DNA from: Xenorhabdus ehlersii
GTDB lineage: Bacteria; Pseudomonadota; Gammaproteobacteria; Enterobacterales; Enterobacteriaceae
Length of the DNA: 64,000 nt
Assembly: GCF_003610465.1 (NCBI RefSeq)
Contig: NZ_RAQI01000005.1
Coordinates: forward strand, 62,001-126,000
Direction of reading: 5' to 3'
The notes under the pieces are model-generated. The model saw nothing but the letters and a program-made list of their open reading frames with translations. It was not told where the DNA came from and made no database searches. The translations under genes and the position numbers were made by a program. Below, one piece after another: positions 53,843-64,000 of this stretch; within the stretch, counting starts at the first letter, position 1, and every line of letters begins with the position of its first letter.

Positions 53843-55600
53843 ATGAAAGCTGCACGCTCTTTAAAGTTGAAAAAGCAAGAAGATAAAGCAAGTTTTGTAA
53901 GCTGGCGTTTTGCCTTGCTATGTGGAGGCATTGGGGTTGCTTTAATCGGGCTTTTGATTCGTGTTGCCTATTTGCAGATCATCAATCCTGATCGTTTGGT
54001 AAAAGAAGGTGATTCGCGTTCCCTGCGTATCCAATCTATCCCGACTGCCCGTGGCATGATTAATGATCGCAATGGGCGCCCACTGGCAGTGAGTGTGCCT
54101 GTTGATGCGGTCTGGGCAGATCCCAAGGAAGTGTTTGAAAAAGGCGGCATCACAAATGACACTCGTTGGCAAGCTTTGGCTGATGCCCTTTCTATCCCTC
54201 TTGATCAGTTAACCAGCAAAATTAGCGAATATCCCAAGGGACGTTTTGTTTACCTTGCTCGTCAAGTGAATACTTCTATCGGCGATTATGTCGAGAAATT
54301 GAGGTTACCTGGTATCTATTTGCGTCAGGAATCCCGCCGTTATTATCCGGCAGGGCAGGTGACAGCACATATTATTGGAGTGACTAATATTGATGGCAAA
54401 GGCATTGAGGGCGTTGAAAAGAGCTTTGATAACTGGTTGACCGGCATGCCGGGAAGCCGAACTGTTCGTAAAGATCGTACGGGTCGTGTTATTGAGGATA
54501 TTTCATCTACAGATAGCAGGGCTGCCCACGATTTGACGCTCAGCATAGATGAGCGTCTTCAGACTTTGGTGTATCGCGAATTGACGAAAGCGGTTGCACT
54601 GAACAAAGCCGAATCAGGTACAGCCGTATTGGTTGATGTCAATACCGGCGAAGTCCTAGCGATGGCAAACAGCCCATCTTATAACCCAAATAATTTGGCT
54701 GGAACGCCGAAAGATGCGATGCGTAACCGCGCCATCACCGATATCTTCGAGCCTGGCTCCACGGTGAAGCCGTTGGTGGTGATGAGTGCACTGAATAGTG
54801 GCATTGTCAAAGAAAATACAGTGTTAGATACCAGACCATACCGATTAACGTATGGATCGCGGGGGCATGAAATCAAAGATGTTGCACCACGTCCTGAGTT
54901 AACTATCACTGGGATCTTACAGAAGTCGAGTAACGTTGGTGTTTCCAAGCTGGCGTTAGCGATGCCTGCCTCAGAGGTGGTAGATGCCTATTCACGCTTT
55001 GGGATGGGAAAACCGACCAATTTGGGGCTGGTCGGAGAAAGTAGTGGCTTATTTCCAACTAATAAACAACGGTGGTCAGATCTTGATAGGGCCACCTTTT
55101 CTTTCGGCTACGGGCTAATGGTAACGCCGTTACAGTTAGCGCGAGTCTATGCAACGATAGGCAGTCTGGGCGTTTATCGCCCATTGTCAATTACCAAAGT
55201 CGATCCTCCCGTACCGGGCATCCGAGTATTTCCTGAAACTGTTATGCGGACAGTGGTGCACATGATGGAGAGTGTGGCATTACCGGGAGGAGGTGGTGTA
55301 CGGGCTGCGATAAAAGGTTATCGCATTGCCGTTAAAACGGGTACGGCAAGAAAAGTCGGGCCGGATGGCAGGTATCTCAATGATAAGCATATTTCTTATA
55401 CCGCCGGGATTGCACCGGCGAGTAATCCACGGTTTTCACTGGTTGTGATCATTAATGATCCACAAGCAGGCAAATATTATGGCGGTGCAGTTGCAGCGCC
55501 TATCTTCGGCACAATCATGAGTGGTGTTTTGCGTATCATGAATGTTGAACCAGATGCATTGCCTGTAGGCGATAAAAACGAATTTGTGATTAATCAATAA
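53843..55600 (+). CDS. ftsI: Peptidoglycan D,D-transpeptidase FtsI (PBP3)
   Basis: Septal class B penicillin-binding protein that cross-links peptidoglycan at the division site with FtsW. The 585-residue protein has an N-terminal membrane anchor near residues 20-45, a pedestal domain and a transpeptidase domain. The latter shows the active Ser306 in 'EPGSTVKP', SSN at 362-364 in '[11 protein letters not shown]', and 'VKTGTARK' near the end. A three- to four-residue insertion distinguishes the region after 'DTRPYRL' from E. coli. The ATG at 53843 follows AAGG; the TTG at 53822 is not preferred. Confidence 0.96.
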   Translation: MKAARSLKLKKQEDKASFVSWRFALLCGGIGVALIGLLIRVAYLQIINPDRLVKEGDSRSLRIQSIPTARGMINDRNGRPLAVSVPVDAVWADPKEVFEKGGITNDTRWQALADALSIPLDQLTSKISEYPKGRFVYLARQVNTSIGDYVEKLRLPGIYLRQESRRYYPAGQVTAHIIGVTNIDGKGIEGVEKSFDNWLTGMPGSRTVRKDRTGRVIEDISSTDSRAAHDLTLSIDERLQTLVYRELTKAVALNKAESGTAVLVDVNTGEVLAMANSPSYNPNNLAGTPKDAMRNRAITDIFEPGSTVKPLVVMSALNSGIVKENTVLDTRPYRLTYGSRGHEIKDVAPRPELTITGILQKSSNVGVSKLALAMPASEVVDAYSRFGMGKPTNLGLVGESSGLFPTNKQRWSDLDRATFSFGYGLMVTPLQLARVYATIGSLGVYRPLSITKVDPPVPGIRVFPETVMRTVVHMMESVALPGGGGVRAAIKGYRIAVKTGTARKVGPDGRYLNDKHISYTAGIAPASNPRFSLVVIINDPQAGKYYGGAVAAPIFGTIMSGVLRIMNVEPDALPVGDKNEFVINQ

Positions 55601-55611
55601 AGAGGATAAAA

Positions 55612-57099
55612 GTGGCAGATCGTAATTTGCGCGATTTATTGGCTCCTTGGGGTGTTGATACACCTGAGCTTCCGCTGCGTGAAATGACATTGGATAGCCG
55701 TAAGGCGGCTGCCGGAGATCTGTTTGTTGCGGTTCAAGGGCATCAGACAGACGGCCGAAAGTATATTCCTCAAGCCATCGCTCAAGGCGTCGTTGCGGTG
55801 ATTGCAGAAGCGAAGGGAAAAGCGGATCACGGCACGATGCAGAAAATGCACGGTGTGCCTGTTGTCTATCTGGATGATTTAAATAATAAATTATCCAGGC
55901 TGGCCGGCGAGTTTTACCAACATCCCGGCAATAAACTGAAATTGGTTGGGGTGACTGGCACCAACGGAAAAACAACAACAACCCAATTGTTGGCGCAATG
56001 GAGCCAGGGGCTTGGTGAAACCAGTGCCGTGATGGGAACAGTGGGAAATGGTTTGTTGGGCATGATAGTACCCAGCGAAAATACGACTGGCTCTGCGGTT
56101 GATATTCAGCTTGAATTACAGCAACTTGCTAATCAAAATGCCACTTTTGTTGCGATGGAAGTTTCTTCGCATGGTCTGGTTCAGGGAAGAGTAGCTGCAC
56201 TGCCATTTCAGGCTGCTATTTTTACTAATTTAAGCCGTGATCACCTTGATTATCATGGTGATATGGAAAATTACGAAGAGGCCAAATGGCGACTGTTCAG
56301 TGACCATGATGTAAAGCAGAAAATCATTAATGCTGATGATGCTGTTGGGCAGAAGTGGTTGTCTCGTCTGCCGGATGCAGTTGCTGTCTCGATGGAAAAT
56401 AACTTGCCAGAAAATTGGCAGGGGCGTTGGTTATCGGTCAGTGAGGTGCATTATCACGATAAAGGTGCTTCCATCACATTTAATTCCAGTTGGGGGAATG
56501 GAACGTTCAGTAGCCCTCTTATGGGCGCGTTCAATGTGAGTAACTTACTATTGGCGCTTGCAACTTTGTTGTCCCTGGGCTATCCCCTGGAGAAACTGCT
56601 ATCGACGGCTTCTTGTCTGAAGCCTGTTTGTGGACGTATGGAAGTTTTTTCTGCTGCTGGTCGTCCGACGGTTGTGGTTGATTATGCCCACACGCCTGAT
56701 GCCTTGGAAAAAGCATTATCTGCGGCTCGCCTGCACTGTAAAGAGCAACTTTGGTGTGTATTTGGTTGTGGTGGTGATCGCGACAAAGGCAAACGTCCAT
56801 TAATGGGGAGTATCGCAGAGCAGGGCGCTGATCGTGTGATTGTCACTGATGATAATCCTCGTAGTGAAGAGCCTCAGTCAATTGTGGATGATATCCTGCA
56901 AGGATTCATCGATCCAGGACAGGCGACAGCGATTCATGGGCGGGTTGAGGCAGTCACCAGTGCCATTATGCAGGCAAGTGAGAAAGATGTTGTTCTTGTG
57001 GCGGGCAAAGGTCATGAAGATTACCAACTGGTTGGCAATCGTCGTTTGGATTACTCAGATCGCCTGACCGTTGCGCGTTTGCTGGGGGTAATTGCATGA
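55612..57099 (+). CDS. murE: UDP-MurNAc-L-Ala-D-Glu: meso-diaminopimelate ligase
   Basis: Adds meso-diaminopimelate to the peptidoglycan precursor. The 495-residue Mur ligase carries the ATP loop '[15 protein letters not shown]' near residue 112, '[13 protein letters not shown]' near 207 and the diaminopimelate-specific 'DDNPRSEEP' near 412, which together decide the amino acid added. It starts with GTG after AGAGGA. The stop overlaps the murF start by four bases (ATGA). Confidence 0.97.
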   Translation: MADRNLRDLLAPWGVDTPELPLREMTLDSRKAAAGDLFVAVQGHQTDGRKYIPQAIAQGVVAVIAEAKGKADHGTMQKMHGVPVVYLDDLNNKLSRLAGEFYQHPGNKLKLVGVTGTNGKTTTTQLLAQWSQGLGETSAVMGTVGNGLLGMIVPSENTTGSAVDIQLELQQLANQNATFVAMEVSSHGLVQGRVAALPFQAAIFTNLSRDHLDYHGDMENYEEAKWRLFSDHDVKQKIINADDAVGQKWLSRLPDAVAVSMENNLPENWQGRWLSVSEVHYHDKGASITFNSSWGNGTFSSPLMGAFNVSNLLLALATLLSLGYPLEKLLSTASCLKPVCGRMEVFSAAGRPTVVVDYAHTPDALEKALSAARLHCKEQLWCVFGCGGDRDKGKRPLMGSIAEQGADRVIVTDDNPRSEEPQSIVDDILQGFIDPGQATAIHGRVEAVTSAIMQASEKDVVLVAGKGHEDYQLVGNRRLDYSDRLTVARLLGVIA

Positions 57100-58478
57100 T
57101 CCCTCTGACCCTACAGCAATTGGCACAGTTGACGGATGGCTTGTTATATCGCGTTACCGAGCAACAAGCTGAAACTTTGCAAATTCATACGGTGGAAACT
57201 GATAGCCGTAACATCGTGCATGGCGGTTTGTTTATTGCCTTAAAAGGGGAAAAATTTGACGCCCACGATTTCGCTGCTGATGTAGCACAGCAGGGCGCTG
57301 GCGCTTTATTGGTGAGCCATTGTCTGGATATTGATTGCCCGCAGGTTGTGGTTAAAGACACTCGTCTGGCGATGGGAAAACTGGCGGGCTGGGTTCGTCA
57401 GCAAAGTAAAGCACGCATTGTGGCGTTAACCGGCTCATCGGGTAAAACGTCGGTAAAAGAGATGACTGCGGCGATCTTGCATCAGTGTGGAAGTACCCTT
57501 TATACCGCGGGCAACTTCAACAATGACATTGGGGTGCCATTAACTTTGTTCAGGCTTACTGATGAACACCAGTTTGCTGTAATTGAACTGGGAGCGAACC
57601 ATATCGGTGAAATTGCTTACACCACTGAAATGACTCGTCCTGAAAGTGCATTGGTCAATAACCTCTTTTCTGCTCATTTGGAAGGATTTGGTTCGTTGGC
57701 TGGGGTTGCAAAGGCAAAAGGTGAAATTTTTGTAGGCCTTGTTTCAACCGGAACCGCCATAATCAATCTGGATAGCAATGATTGGGACAATTGGCAGCAC
57801 AGCATTAGCGATCAGCAAACAGTATGGCGCTTTTCTGCTTCATCAGCAACGGGGGCGGATTTTTACCCAACAGACATTTTAGAACAACCGTTGGCCACGC
57901 ATTTTTGTCTCCATAGCCCAATTGGGAATGTTGAACTGACATTGCCATTGCCGGGAAAACACAATGTTGCCAATGCGTTGGCAGCCAGTGCGCTGGCGAT
58001 TTCTGTTGGCGCATCACTGGATGATATTCGTACCGGATTATCGGGGTTGCAAGCGGTTGCAGGACGTTTATTTCCTATTCCTCTGACTGAGGAAAAAATG
58101 ATATTAGACGACACCTATAACGCGAATCCCGGCTCCATGATAGCTGCGGCGAATGTGCTGGCGCAGATGTCCGGTTATCGAGTCATGGTTGTTGGTGATA
58201 TGGGAGAGTTGGGGGAGCAGGCGATTGAATGCCATCGTGAGGTGGGCGAAGCCGTAGCATCCACAAATATAGATAAGGTACTCAGCGTTGGGGCTTTCAG
58301 TGCCCATATTAGTGACGCGAGTGGTCGGGGGCAGCATTTTGCGAACAAGGCTGAATTAGTTGCAGCGCTGCTTCCTTTATTGGAACAACACGAAATGATT
58401 TCCATATTAATTAAAGGTTCACGCAGTGCCGCTATGGAAGAGGTAGTGAACGTACTGAAGGAGAACTTCCAATGTTAG
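57096..58478 (+). CDS. murF: UDP-MurNAc-tripeptide: D-Ala-D-Ala ligase
   Basis: Adds D-alanyl-D-alanine to complete the pentapeptide precursor. The 460-residue protein has the ATP loop '[17 protein letters not shown]' near residue 109, '[12 protein letters not shown]' near 165 and the ligase motif '[12 protein letters not shown]' near 338. It overlaps murE by four bases at its start and mraY by seven at its end, so translation through the cluster is probably coupled. Confidence 0.97.
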   Translation: MIPLTLQQLAQLTDGLLYRVTEQQAETLQIHTVETDSRNIVHGGLFIALKGEKFDAHDFAADVAQQGAGALLVSHCLDIDCPQVVVKDTRLAMGKLAGWVRQQSKARIVALTGSSGKTSVKEMTAAILHQCGSTLYTAGNFNNDIGVPLTLFRLTDEHQFAVIELGANHIGEIAYTTEMTRPESALVNNLFSAHLEGFGSLAGVAKAKGEIFVGLVSTGTAIINLDSNDWDNWQHSISDQQTVWRFSASSATGADFYPTDILEQPLATHFCLHSPIGNVELTLPLPGKHNVANALAASALAISVGASLDDIRTGLSGLQAVAGRLFPIPLTEEKMILDDTYNANPGSMIAAANVLAQMSGYRVMVVGDMGELGEQAIECHREVGEAVASTNIDKVLSVGAFSAHISDASGRGQHFANKAELVAALLPLLEQHEMISILIKGSRSAAMEEVVNVLKENFQC

Positions 58479-59554
58479 TTTGGCTGGCCGAATATTTGGT
58501 TAAGTATCACACGGGCTTTAACGTCTTCTCTTATTTGACGTTCAGAGCCATCGTCGGCTTGCTTACTGCATTATTCATCGCGCTATGGATGGGGCCAAGG
58601 TTGATCGCTTATCTACAAAAATTGCAAATAGGTCAAGTTGTACGCGATAACGGTCCTGAATCCCATTTTAGTAAGCGTGGGACACCGACAATGGGGGGAT
58701 TGTTGATTTTGTTCTCCATCACGATCTCTGTGTTGCTGTGGGCGCGTTTGGATAATTTATATGTTTGGTGTGTTTTGCTCGTTTTAATCGGTTATGGCGT
58801 TGTGGGATTTGTGGATGATTACCGCAAAGTGGTGCGTAAAGACACCAAGGGACTCATTGCTCGTTGGAAATATTTCTGGCAGTCCGTTATTGCTCTGGGT
58901 GTCGCGTTTGTTATGTACAGCATCGGCAAAGATACATCTGCAACCCAATTAGTCGTGCCATTCTTCAAAGAGGTTATGCCACAACTGGGTTTGCTTTACA
59001 TTCTGCTGACTTATTTTGTGATTGTAGGAACCAGTAACGCGGTGAACCTGACTGATGGATTGGATGGCCTTGCCATTATGCCAACAGTACTCGTTGCAGC
59101 AGGTTTTGCCTTGGTGGCATGGGCAACGGGTAACGTGAATTTTGCTAACTACCTGCATATCCCTTATTTGAGCCACGCGGGTGAACTGGTGATTGTCTGT
59201 ACTGCGATTGTCGGTGCAGGGTTGGGTTTCTTGTGGTTTAACACTTATCCGGCGCAAGTGTTTATGGGAGATGTTGGTTCATTGGCGCTGGGCGGGGCAT
59301 TAGGAACCATTGCTGTGTTGCTGCGCCAAGAGTTCCTGCTGATCATCATGGGGGGCGTTTTTGTGGTGGAAACGTTGTCTGTCATCTTGCAGGTTGGTTC
59401 ATTCAAACTGCGTGGACAGCGTATTTTCCGTATGGCGCCGATTCATCATCACTATGAATTGAAAGGTTGGCCAGAGCCACGCGTTATCGTGCGCTTTTGG
59501 ATTATTTCCTTAATGTTAGTGTTGATTGGTCTGGCAACACTGAAGGTACGTTAA
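58472..59554 (+). CDS. mraY: Phospho-N-acetylmuramoyl-pentapeptide transferase
   Basis: Integral membrane enzyme that moves phospho-MurNAc-pentapeptide to undecaprenyl phosphate, forming lipid I. The 360-residue protein has about ten membrane segments, the Mg-binding 'FVDDYRKV' near residue 114, '[10 protein letters not shown]' near 190 and '[10 protein letters not shown]' near 320, all catalytic signatures. GGAG precedes its ATG by 8 nt within the end of murF. Confidence 0.97.
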   Translation: MLVWLAEYLVKYHTGFNVFSYLTFRAIVGLLTALFIALWMGPRLIAYLQKLQIGQVVRDNGPESHFSKRGTPTMGGLLILFSITISVLLWARLDNLYVWCVLLVLIGYGVVGFVDDYRKVVRKDTKGLIARWKYFWQSVIALGVAFVMYSIGKDTSATQLVVPFFKEVMPQLGLLYILLTYFVIVGTSNAVNLTDGLDGLAIMPTVLVAAGFALVAWATGNVNFANYLHIPYLSHAGELVIVCTAIVGAGLGFLWFNTYPAQVFMGDVGSLALGGALGTIAVLLRQEFLLIIMGGVFVVETLSVILQVGSFKLRGQRIFRMAPIHHHYELKGWPEPRVIVRFWIISLMLVLIGLATLKVR

Positions 59555-59556
59555 TC

Positions 59557-60882
59557 ATGGCTGAGCGTCTCATGACGGAATACAAGGGTAAAAAAGTTGT
59601 TATCGTTGGTTTAGGGCTGACAGGTTTGTCCTGCGTTGACTTTTTTATTACACGTGACGTGATCCCACGTGTGATGGATACCCGCATAGTGCCACCGGGC
59701 CGCGATAAGCTGCCTGATAGTGTCGAATGTCACACCGGCAGCCTGAATACACAATGGTTGATGGATGCCGATTTAATCGTTGCCAGCCCAGGGATTGCGC
59801 TGTCAACGCCTGAATTGCAAGCGGCGGCTGATGTTGGTGTTGAAATTATCGGCGATATTGAACTGTTTTGCCGCGAAGCGACTGCGCCAATCGTTGCCAT
59901 TACGGGTTCAAATGGTAAAAGTACCGTGACTACCCTACTTGGCGAAATGGCGAAAACAGCGGGGTGGCAGGTTGGTGTGGGGGGCAACATTGGTATCCCT
60001 GCACTGGAATTGCTGAAACAGCCTTGTCAGCTTTATGTACTGGAGCTGTCCAGTTTCCAACTTGAAACAACTTACAGCTTAAAAGCAGCGGCAGCGACGG
60101 TATTGAATGTGACCGAAGACCACATGGTTCGTTATCCCAAAGGGTTGGCACAGTATCGTGCAGCAAAGTTGCGTATTTACAATCAGGCAAAAATTTGTGT
60201 GGTCAATGAACAGGATGCTCTGACACTACCAGAAACAGGCAAAGACAGCCGTTGTATCAGCTTTGGTGTGGGTAGTGGTGATTATCAGCTTGATAGTAAA
60301 CACCAACAACTGATGGTTAATCAACATCCTGTGCTGGCAACACGTGAAATGCAGTTGGCTGGGCAACATAACTATGCCAATGGATTGGCAGCGTTAGCAC
60401 TGGCAGATGCTGTAGGTATTCCTCGTGCGGCCAGCCTTCAGGCTTTACGTACTTGCGCTGGACTAGAACACCGTTTTCAGGTGATTCACATGAGAAATGG
60501 TGTCCGTTGGGTGAATGATTCTAAGGCGACCAATGTTGGCAGTACCCAGGCGGCACTCAGTGGATTGAAGCCGGAAGGGACACTCTATCTTTTATTGGGG
60601 GGAGATGGAAAAGCGGCAGATTTTACCCCATTGAAACCCTATATATCTGGAGATCATATTCGTCTTTACTGTTTTGGTCGTGATGGAGGGCAGCTAGCAC
60701 AATTGCGCCCGGAAATTGCAACACTGACAAAAACAATGGAACAGGCGATGAGAGAAATTGCACCCAGGCTGATTTCTGGCGACATGGTACTGCTGTCACC
60801 CGCTTGTGCGAGCTTCGATCAGTTCAATGGTTTTGAACATCGTGGTCATGAATTTGCCCGTTTGGCAGAGGAGTTAGGCTGA
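59557..60882 (+). CDS. murD: UDP-MurNAc-L-alanine: D-glutamate ligase
   Basis: Adds D-glutamate to UDP-MurNAc-L-alanine. With the ATG at 59557 the protein has 441 residues; an inner ATG at 59572 gives the more usual N-terminus but a poorer ribosome site. It has '[14 protein letters not shown]', ATP loop '[14 protein letters not shown]' near residue 115, 'LELSSFQLE' near 162 and the carbamylated lysine region 'YRAAKLRIY'. One deviation: the motif usually DHMDRYP reads DHMVRYP, with Val191 in place of a conserved acid. The gene overlaps ftsW by one base. Confidence 0.95.
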   Translation: MAERLMTEYKGKKVVIVGLGLTGLSCVDFFITRDVIPRVMDTRIVPPGRDKLPDSVECHTGSLNTQWLMDADLIVASPGIALSTPELQAAADVGVEIIGDIELFCREATAPIVAITGSNGKSTVTTLLGEMAKTAGWQVGVGGNIGIPALELLKQPCQLYVLELSSFQLETTYSLKAAAATVLNVTEDHMVRYPKGLAQYRAAKLRIYNQAKICVVNEQDALTLPETGKDSRCISFGVGSGDYQLDSKHQQLMVNQHPVLATREMQLAGQHNYANGLAALALADAVGIPRAASLQALRTCAGLEHRFQVIHMRNGVRWVNDSKATNVGSTQAALSGLKPEGTLYLLLGGDGKAADFTPLKPYISGDHIRLYCFGRDGGQLAQLRPEIATLTKTMEQAMREIAPRLISGDMVLLSPACASFDQFNGFEHRGHEFARLAEELG

Positions 60883-62075
60883 TGACCCTTCCAGGCCTTG
60901 GTAAATTTAAAACTTGGTTAGCGGGAAATGTGGAGACCGATGCCACAGATACCGTTATGTATGATCGTACCCTGGTCTGGATGATATTAGGGTTGGCTGT
61001 GATTGGCTTTGTCATGGTAACGTCGGCATCAATGCCCGTTGGGCAGCGCCTTGCCCAAGATCCTTTTATCTTTGCACGACGTGATGCCATTTATTTGTCA
61101 CTGTGCTTTTTCTTGTCCCTTATTACGCTGCGCATTCCGATGGACTTCTGGCTGCGTTATAGCAATGTCATGTTATTAGTGACAATCATGATGCTGGTTG
61201 TGGTGCTGTTTGTGGGAAGTTCAGTCAATGGGGCATCACGTTGGGTAGCGATTGGCCCATTACGCATTCAGCCGGCAGAATTGTCGAAACTATCACTTTT
61301 TTGTTATCTCTCCAGCTACTTGGTTAGAAAAGTTGAGGAAGTAAGAAACAACTTCTGGGGATTTTGCAAACCGATGAGTGTCATGGTTGCACTGGCAATT
61401 TTGTTGTTAGCACAGCCCGATTTGGGGACAGTGGTGGTGTTATTTGTAACAACTTTGGCACTGCTGTTTCTGGCAGGTGCGAAATTGTGGCAGTTCCTGG
61501 CCATTATTGGCTGCGGAATATTTGCCGTGTGCGTACTGATTGTTGCTGAACCTTATCGTATACGCAGGGTGACCTCTTTTCTGGACCCGTGGGAAGATCC
61601 TTTTGGCAGTGGTTATCAGTTAACCCAATCGTTAATGGCATTTGGTCGTGGCGACTTCTTTGGACAAGGACTGGGAAATTCAGTTCAGAAACTCGAATAT
61701 CTGCCAGAGGCCCATACTGACTTTATTTTCTCCATTCTGGCCGAAGAATTGGGTTATTTCGGTGTGGTTTTAGTGCTGGCAATGGTATTCTTCGTCGCTT
61801 TCCGTGCCATGATGATCGGTCGTCGGGCATTGCAGCTTAATCAACGGTTTTCTGGTTTTTTGGCTTGCGCCATCGGCATATGGTTCAGCTTTCAGGCGTT
61901 CATTAACGTTGGCGCGGCGGCAGGTATGTTGCCAACCAAAGGATTAACATTACCTTTAGTCAGTTACGGTGGTTCTAGTTTGATAGTGATGTCAACGGCC
62001 ATCGTCTTGTTGTTGCGAATTGATTATGAAGTACGTCTGGCAAAAGCACAGGCGTTTGTAAGGAGCCCTAAATGA
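60882..62075 (+). CDS. ftsW: Septal peptidoglycan polymerase FtsW
   Basis: SEDS-family lipid II glycosyltransferase that works with FtsI at the septum. The 397-residue protein has about ten membrane segments, '[19 protein letters not shown]' near residue 277 with the essential periplasmic loop, and '[20 protein letters not shown]' near 345, the SEDS signature. It is slightly shorter than the E. coli protein. It starts at the murD stop (TGATGA) and ends by overlapping murG by four bases. Confidence 0.96.
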   Translation: MTLPGLGKFKTWLAGNVETDATDTVMYDRTLVWMILGLAVIGFVMVTSASMPVGQRLAQDPFIFARRDAIYLSLCFFLSLITLRIPMDFWLRYSNVMLLVTIMMLVVVLFVGSSVNGASRWVAIGPLRIQPAELSKLSLFCYLSSYLVRKVEEVRNNFWGFCKPMSVMVALAILLLAQPDLGTVVVLFVTTLALLFLAGAKLWQFLAIIGCGIFAVCVLIVAEPYRIRRVTSFLDPWEDPFGSGYQLTQSLMAFGRGDFFGQGLGNSVQKLEYLPEAHTDFIFSILAEELGYFGVVLVLAMVFFVAFRAMMIGRRALQLNQRFSGFLACAIGIWFSFQAFINVGAAAGMLPTKGLTLPLVSYGGSSLIVMSTAIVLLLRIDYEVRLAKAQAFVRSPK

Positions 62076-63157
62076 GTGGCAAAAACCGGCGTTTGATGGT
62101 GATGGCTGGTGGTACAGGGGGGCATGTGTTCCCAGGCCTGGCCGTTGCCCACCATTTAAAAGAGCAGGGGTGGGATATTCGCTGGTTGGGAACCGCGGAT
62201 CGCATGGAGGCTGATTTAGTTCCGAAACATGGCATTGATATCGAATTTATTCAGATTTCAGGTTTGCGGGGCAAGGGGATTAAAGCGTTACTTGCTGCCC
62301 CAATTAGAATTTTTAAGGCTATTCGACAGGCAAAAGCCATTATACGCCGTTATCAGCCCGATGTGGTGCTGGGGATGGGAGGATATGTCTCTGGGCCAGG
62401 TGGAATCGCGGCATGGTTGTGTGGCATTCCGGTGGTATTGCATGAGCAAAATGGCATTGCGGGGCTCACTAATCGTTGGTTAGCCAAAATTGCCAAAACA
62501 GTTTTACAGGCATTTCCAGGAGCATTCCCCAGCGCGCCGGTTGTTGGTAACCCGGTAAGGGAGGATGTATTGGCATTGCCAGAACCAATGCGGCGTTTGG
62601 CTGGGCGTGAAGGATCTGTTCGAGTGCTGGTCGTTGGCGGTAGTCAAGGTGCCAGGGTTCTGAACCAAACTATGCCAGAAGTTGCCGCTCGCTTGGGCGA
62701 TAAAATCACTTTATGGCATCAGGCAGGCAAGGGCGCCAGGGAAGAGACGCAGAAACAATATGAAGATTCGGTTAAAACTGAATTCAAAGTGACTGAATTT
62801 ATTGATGATATGGCGCAGGCTTATGCGTGGGCTGATATTGTCGTATGCCGTTCTGGTGCACTTACGGTCAGTGAAATTTCCGCCGCAGGCTTACCGGCGA
62901 TTTTTGTTCCTTTCCAGCATAAAGATCGACAGCAATATTGGAATGCCTTGCCTCTGGAAAAAGCGGGAGCCGCAAAGATACTCGAACAGCCCGAATTTAC
63001 GGTTGATGCGGTCGTCGGGTTATTGACCCAGTGGCAACGCCCACAATTGTTAGAAATGGCAGAAAAAGCACGCTCAGTATCTATCATTAATGCAACCGAG
63101 CGTGTAGCAGCAGCATTGATTGAGGCTGTAGAGAATCATTCAGGCCGTTCCAGGTAG
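62072..63157 (+). CDS. murG: UDP-GlcNAc: lipid I N-acetylglucosaminyltransferase
   Basis: Peripheral inner-membrane GT-B glycosyltransferase that converts lipid I to lipid II. The 361-residue protein shows the N-terminal glycine loops '[15 protein letters not shown]' and '[14 protein letters not shown]', then '[15 protein letters not shown]' in the second lobe and '[18 protein letters not shown]' in the UDP-GlcNAc site. It starts in an ATGA overlap with ftsW; a 36-base gap follows before murC. Confidence 0.97.
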   Translation: MSGKNRRLMVMAGGTGGHVFPGLAVAHHLKEQGWDIRWLGTADRMEADLVPKHGIDIEFIQISGLRGKGIKALLAAPIRIFKAIRQAKAIIRRYQPDVVLGMGGYVSGPGGIAAWLCGIPVVLHEQNGIAGLTNRWLAKIAKTVLQAFPGAFPSAPVVGNPVREDVLALPEPMRRLAGREGSVRVLVVGGSQGARVLNQTMPEVAARLGDKITLWHQAGKGAREETQKQYEDSVKTEFKVTEFIDDMAQAYAWADIVVCRSGALTVSEISAAGLPAIFVPFQHKDRQQYWNALPLEKAGAAKILEQPEFTVDAVVGLLTQWQRPQLLEMAEKARSVSIINATERVAAALIEAVENHSGRSR

Positions 63158-63193
63158 AACGGTGATGTAAACATAACGAGTGAAGATTAAAAC

Positions 63194-64000
63194 GTGAATA
63201 CACAACAGTTGGCGAAATTAAGAGCTTCAGTGCCTGAAATGAGAAAAGTCAGGCATATCCACTTTGTTGGCATCGGTGGTGCTGGCATGGGTGGTATCGC
63301 CGAGGTGTTGGCTAATGAAGGTTATCAGATAAGTGGTTCTGATCTGGCACCCAATCCTGTCACACAGCAATTGATTGCACTGGGTGCAACTATTTATTTT
63401 AATCACCGTCCAGAAAATGTGCGGGACGCTAGTGTAGTGGTGGCATCCACGGCTATTTCGGCGGAAAACCCCGAAATTGTGGCTGCACGTGAAGCGAGAA
63501 TTCCAGTGATCCGCCGTGCGGAAATGCTGGCAGAGCTTATGCGTTATCGCCACGGTATCGCTGTTGCGGGAACACATGGAAAAACCACGACGACGGCAAT
63601 GATTGCTGGCATTTATGCACAGGCGGGTCTTGATCCTACATTTGTGAATGGTGGGTTGGTCAAAGCGGCGGGCACGCACGCTCGCTTAGGTAGTAGCCGT
63701 TATCTGATTGCAGAAGCAGATGAAAGTGATGCTTCATTCTTGCACTTGCAGCCCATGATGGCGGTTGTTACCAATATTGAAGCCGACCACATGGATACCT
63801 ATCAAGGGGATTTCGAAAACTTAAAGCAAACATTCGTTAACTTCCTGCATAACCTGCCATTTTATGGGCGTGCGGTTATGTGTATTGACGATCCTGTCGT
63901 GAAAGAACTGATTCCCCGCATTGGGCGTTATATCACGACCTATGGTTTCAGTGAGGAAGCAGACGTCCGTATTACCCATTATGAGCAGAAAGGCGCTCAG
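63194..64000 (+). CDS. murC: UDP-MurNAc: L-alanine ligase (3' end outside the window)
   Basis: Adds the first amino acid, L-alanine, to UDP-MurNAc. The first 269 codons are present. The N-terminus reads '[20 protein letters not shown]' from a GTG codon, with '[16 protein letters not shown]' near residue 23, the ATP loop '[12 protein letters not shown]' near 125 and '[10 protein letters not shown]' near 194. The frame is open to the last base of the window, so the gene is cut by the window edge rather than broken. The E. coli gene order predicts ddlB and ftsQAZ next. Confidence 0.95.
   Translation, partial: MNTQQLAKLRASVPEMRKVRHIHFVGIGGAGMGGIAEVLANEGYQISGSDLAPNPVTQQLIALGATIYFNHRPENVRDASVVVASTAISAENPEIVAAREARIPVIRRAEMLAELMRYRHGIAVAGTHGKTTTTAMIAGIYAQAGLDPTFVNGGLVKAAGTHARLGSSRYLIAEADESDASFLHLQPMMAVVTNIEADHMDTYQGDFENLKQTFVNFLHNLPFYGRAVMCIDDPVVKELIPRIGRYITTYGFSEEADVRITHYEQKGAQ

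Overview
The window reads as a chromosomal stretch of a moderately AT-rich gammaproteobacterium of the order Enterobacterales. Almost every housekeeping protein resembles its Escherichia coli counterpart along its full length. Gene blocks such as erpA-btuF-mtnN-dgt, rlmD-relA-mazG-pyrG-eno, metK-speA-speB, leuO-ilvIH-cra and the division/cell-wall cluster are those of enterobacteria. Gaps in that synteny, the AT-rich spacers and an EntD/NgrA-type phosphopantetheinyl transferase fit the Xenorhabdus/Photorhabdus side of the order. That genus-level statement is inference from memory, not from a search. I see no rRNA, tRNA, CRISPR array or intact insertion sequence.

Layout. 0.1-3.6 kb: hemL, erpA, btuF, mtnN (haem, Fe-S delivery, B12 uptake, SAM by-product salvage). 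3.7-15.4 kb: dgt and barA converge; rlmD, relA, mazG, pyrG and eno run on the plus strand and end at a strong terminator. 15.8-22.8 kb: an accessory transport/iron block with a DASS-type anion symporter, an aldehyde dehydrogenase, DctA, an orphan periplasmic iron-complex-type binding protein and a small lipoprotein. 22.8-29.0 kb: sprT, metK, speA and speB, with an orphan gene between speA and speB flanked by 13-bp direct repeats. 29.1-34.4 kb: a decayed higBA remnant, the phosphopantetheinyl transferase, galETK and an O-methyltransferase. 34.4-40.6 kb: a secreted protein and a class 3 lipase-like protein, a reverse-transsulfuration pair (cystathionine beta-synthase and gamma-lyase), a second peptide deformylase and mutH.

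40.6-41.4 kb is a long spacer with two perfect and one near-perfect DnaA box next to mutH, the expected place of the DnaA-reactivating site DARS2. 41.4-45.9 kb carries leuL-leuA-leuB without leuC or leuD, plus leuO. 46.1-51.4 kb holds an acyl-CoA ligase inserted between leuO and ilvIH, then ilvI, ilvH and cra. From 52.1 kb to the end is the division and cell-wall cluster mraZ-rsmH-ftsL-ftsI-murE-murF-mraY-murD-ftsW-murG-murC, preceded by a regular array of MraZ-type repeats; murC runs off the window.

Functional links. metK, mtnN, speA, speB and the CBS/CGL pair connect SAM, methionine, polyamine and cysteine metabolism. The leu and ilv genes with LeuO form the branched-chain amino acid region. 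DASS and DctA both suggest C4-dicarboxylate import. The most interesting points are the probable DARS2 element, the leu operon cut after leuB, the higBA relic, the repeat-flanked orphan gene, the lipase/secreted-protein pair, a perfect 17-bp inverted repeat upstream of dctA, and unusual residues in GalT, MurD and the aldehyde dehydrogenase.
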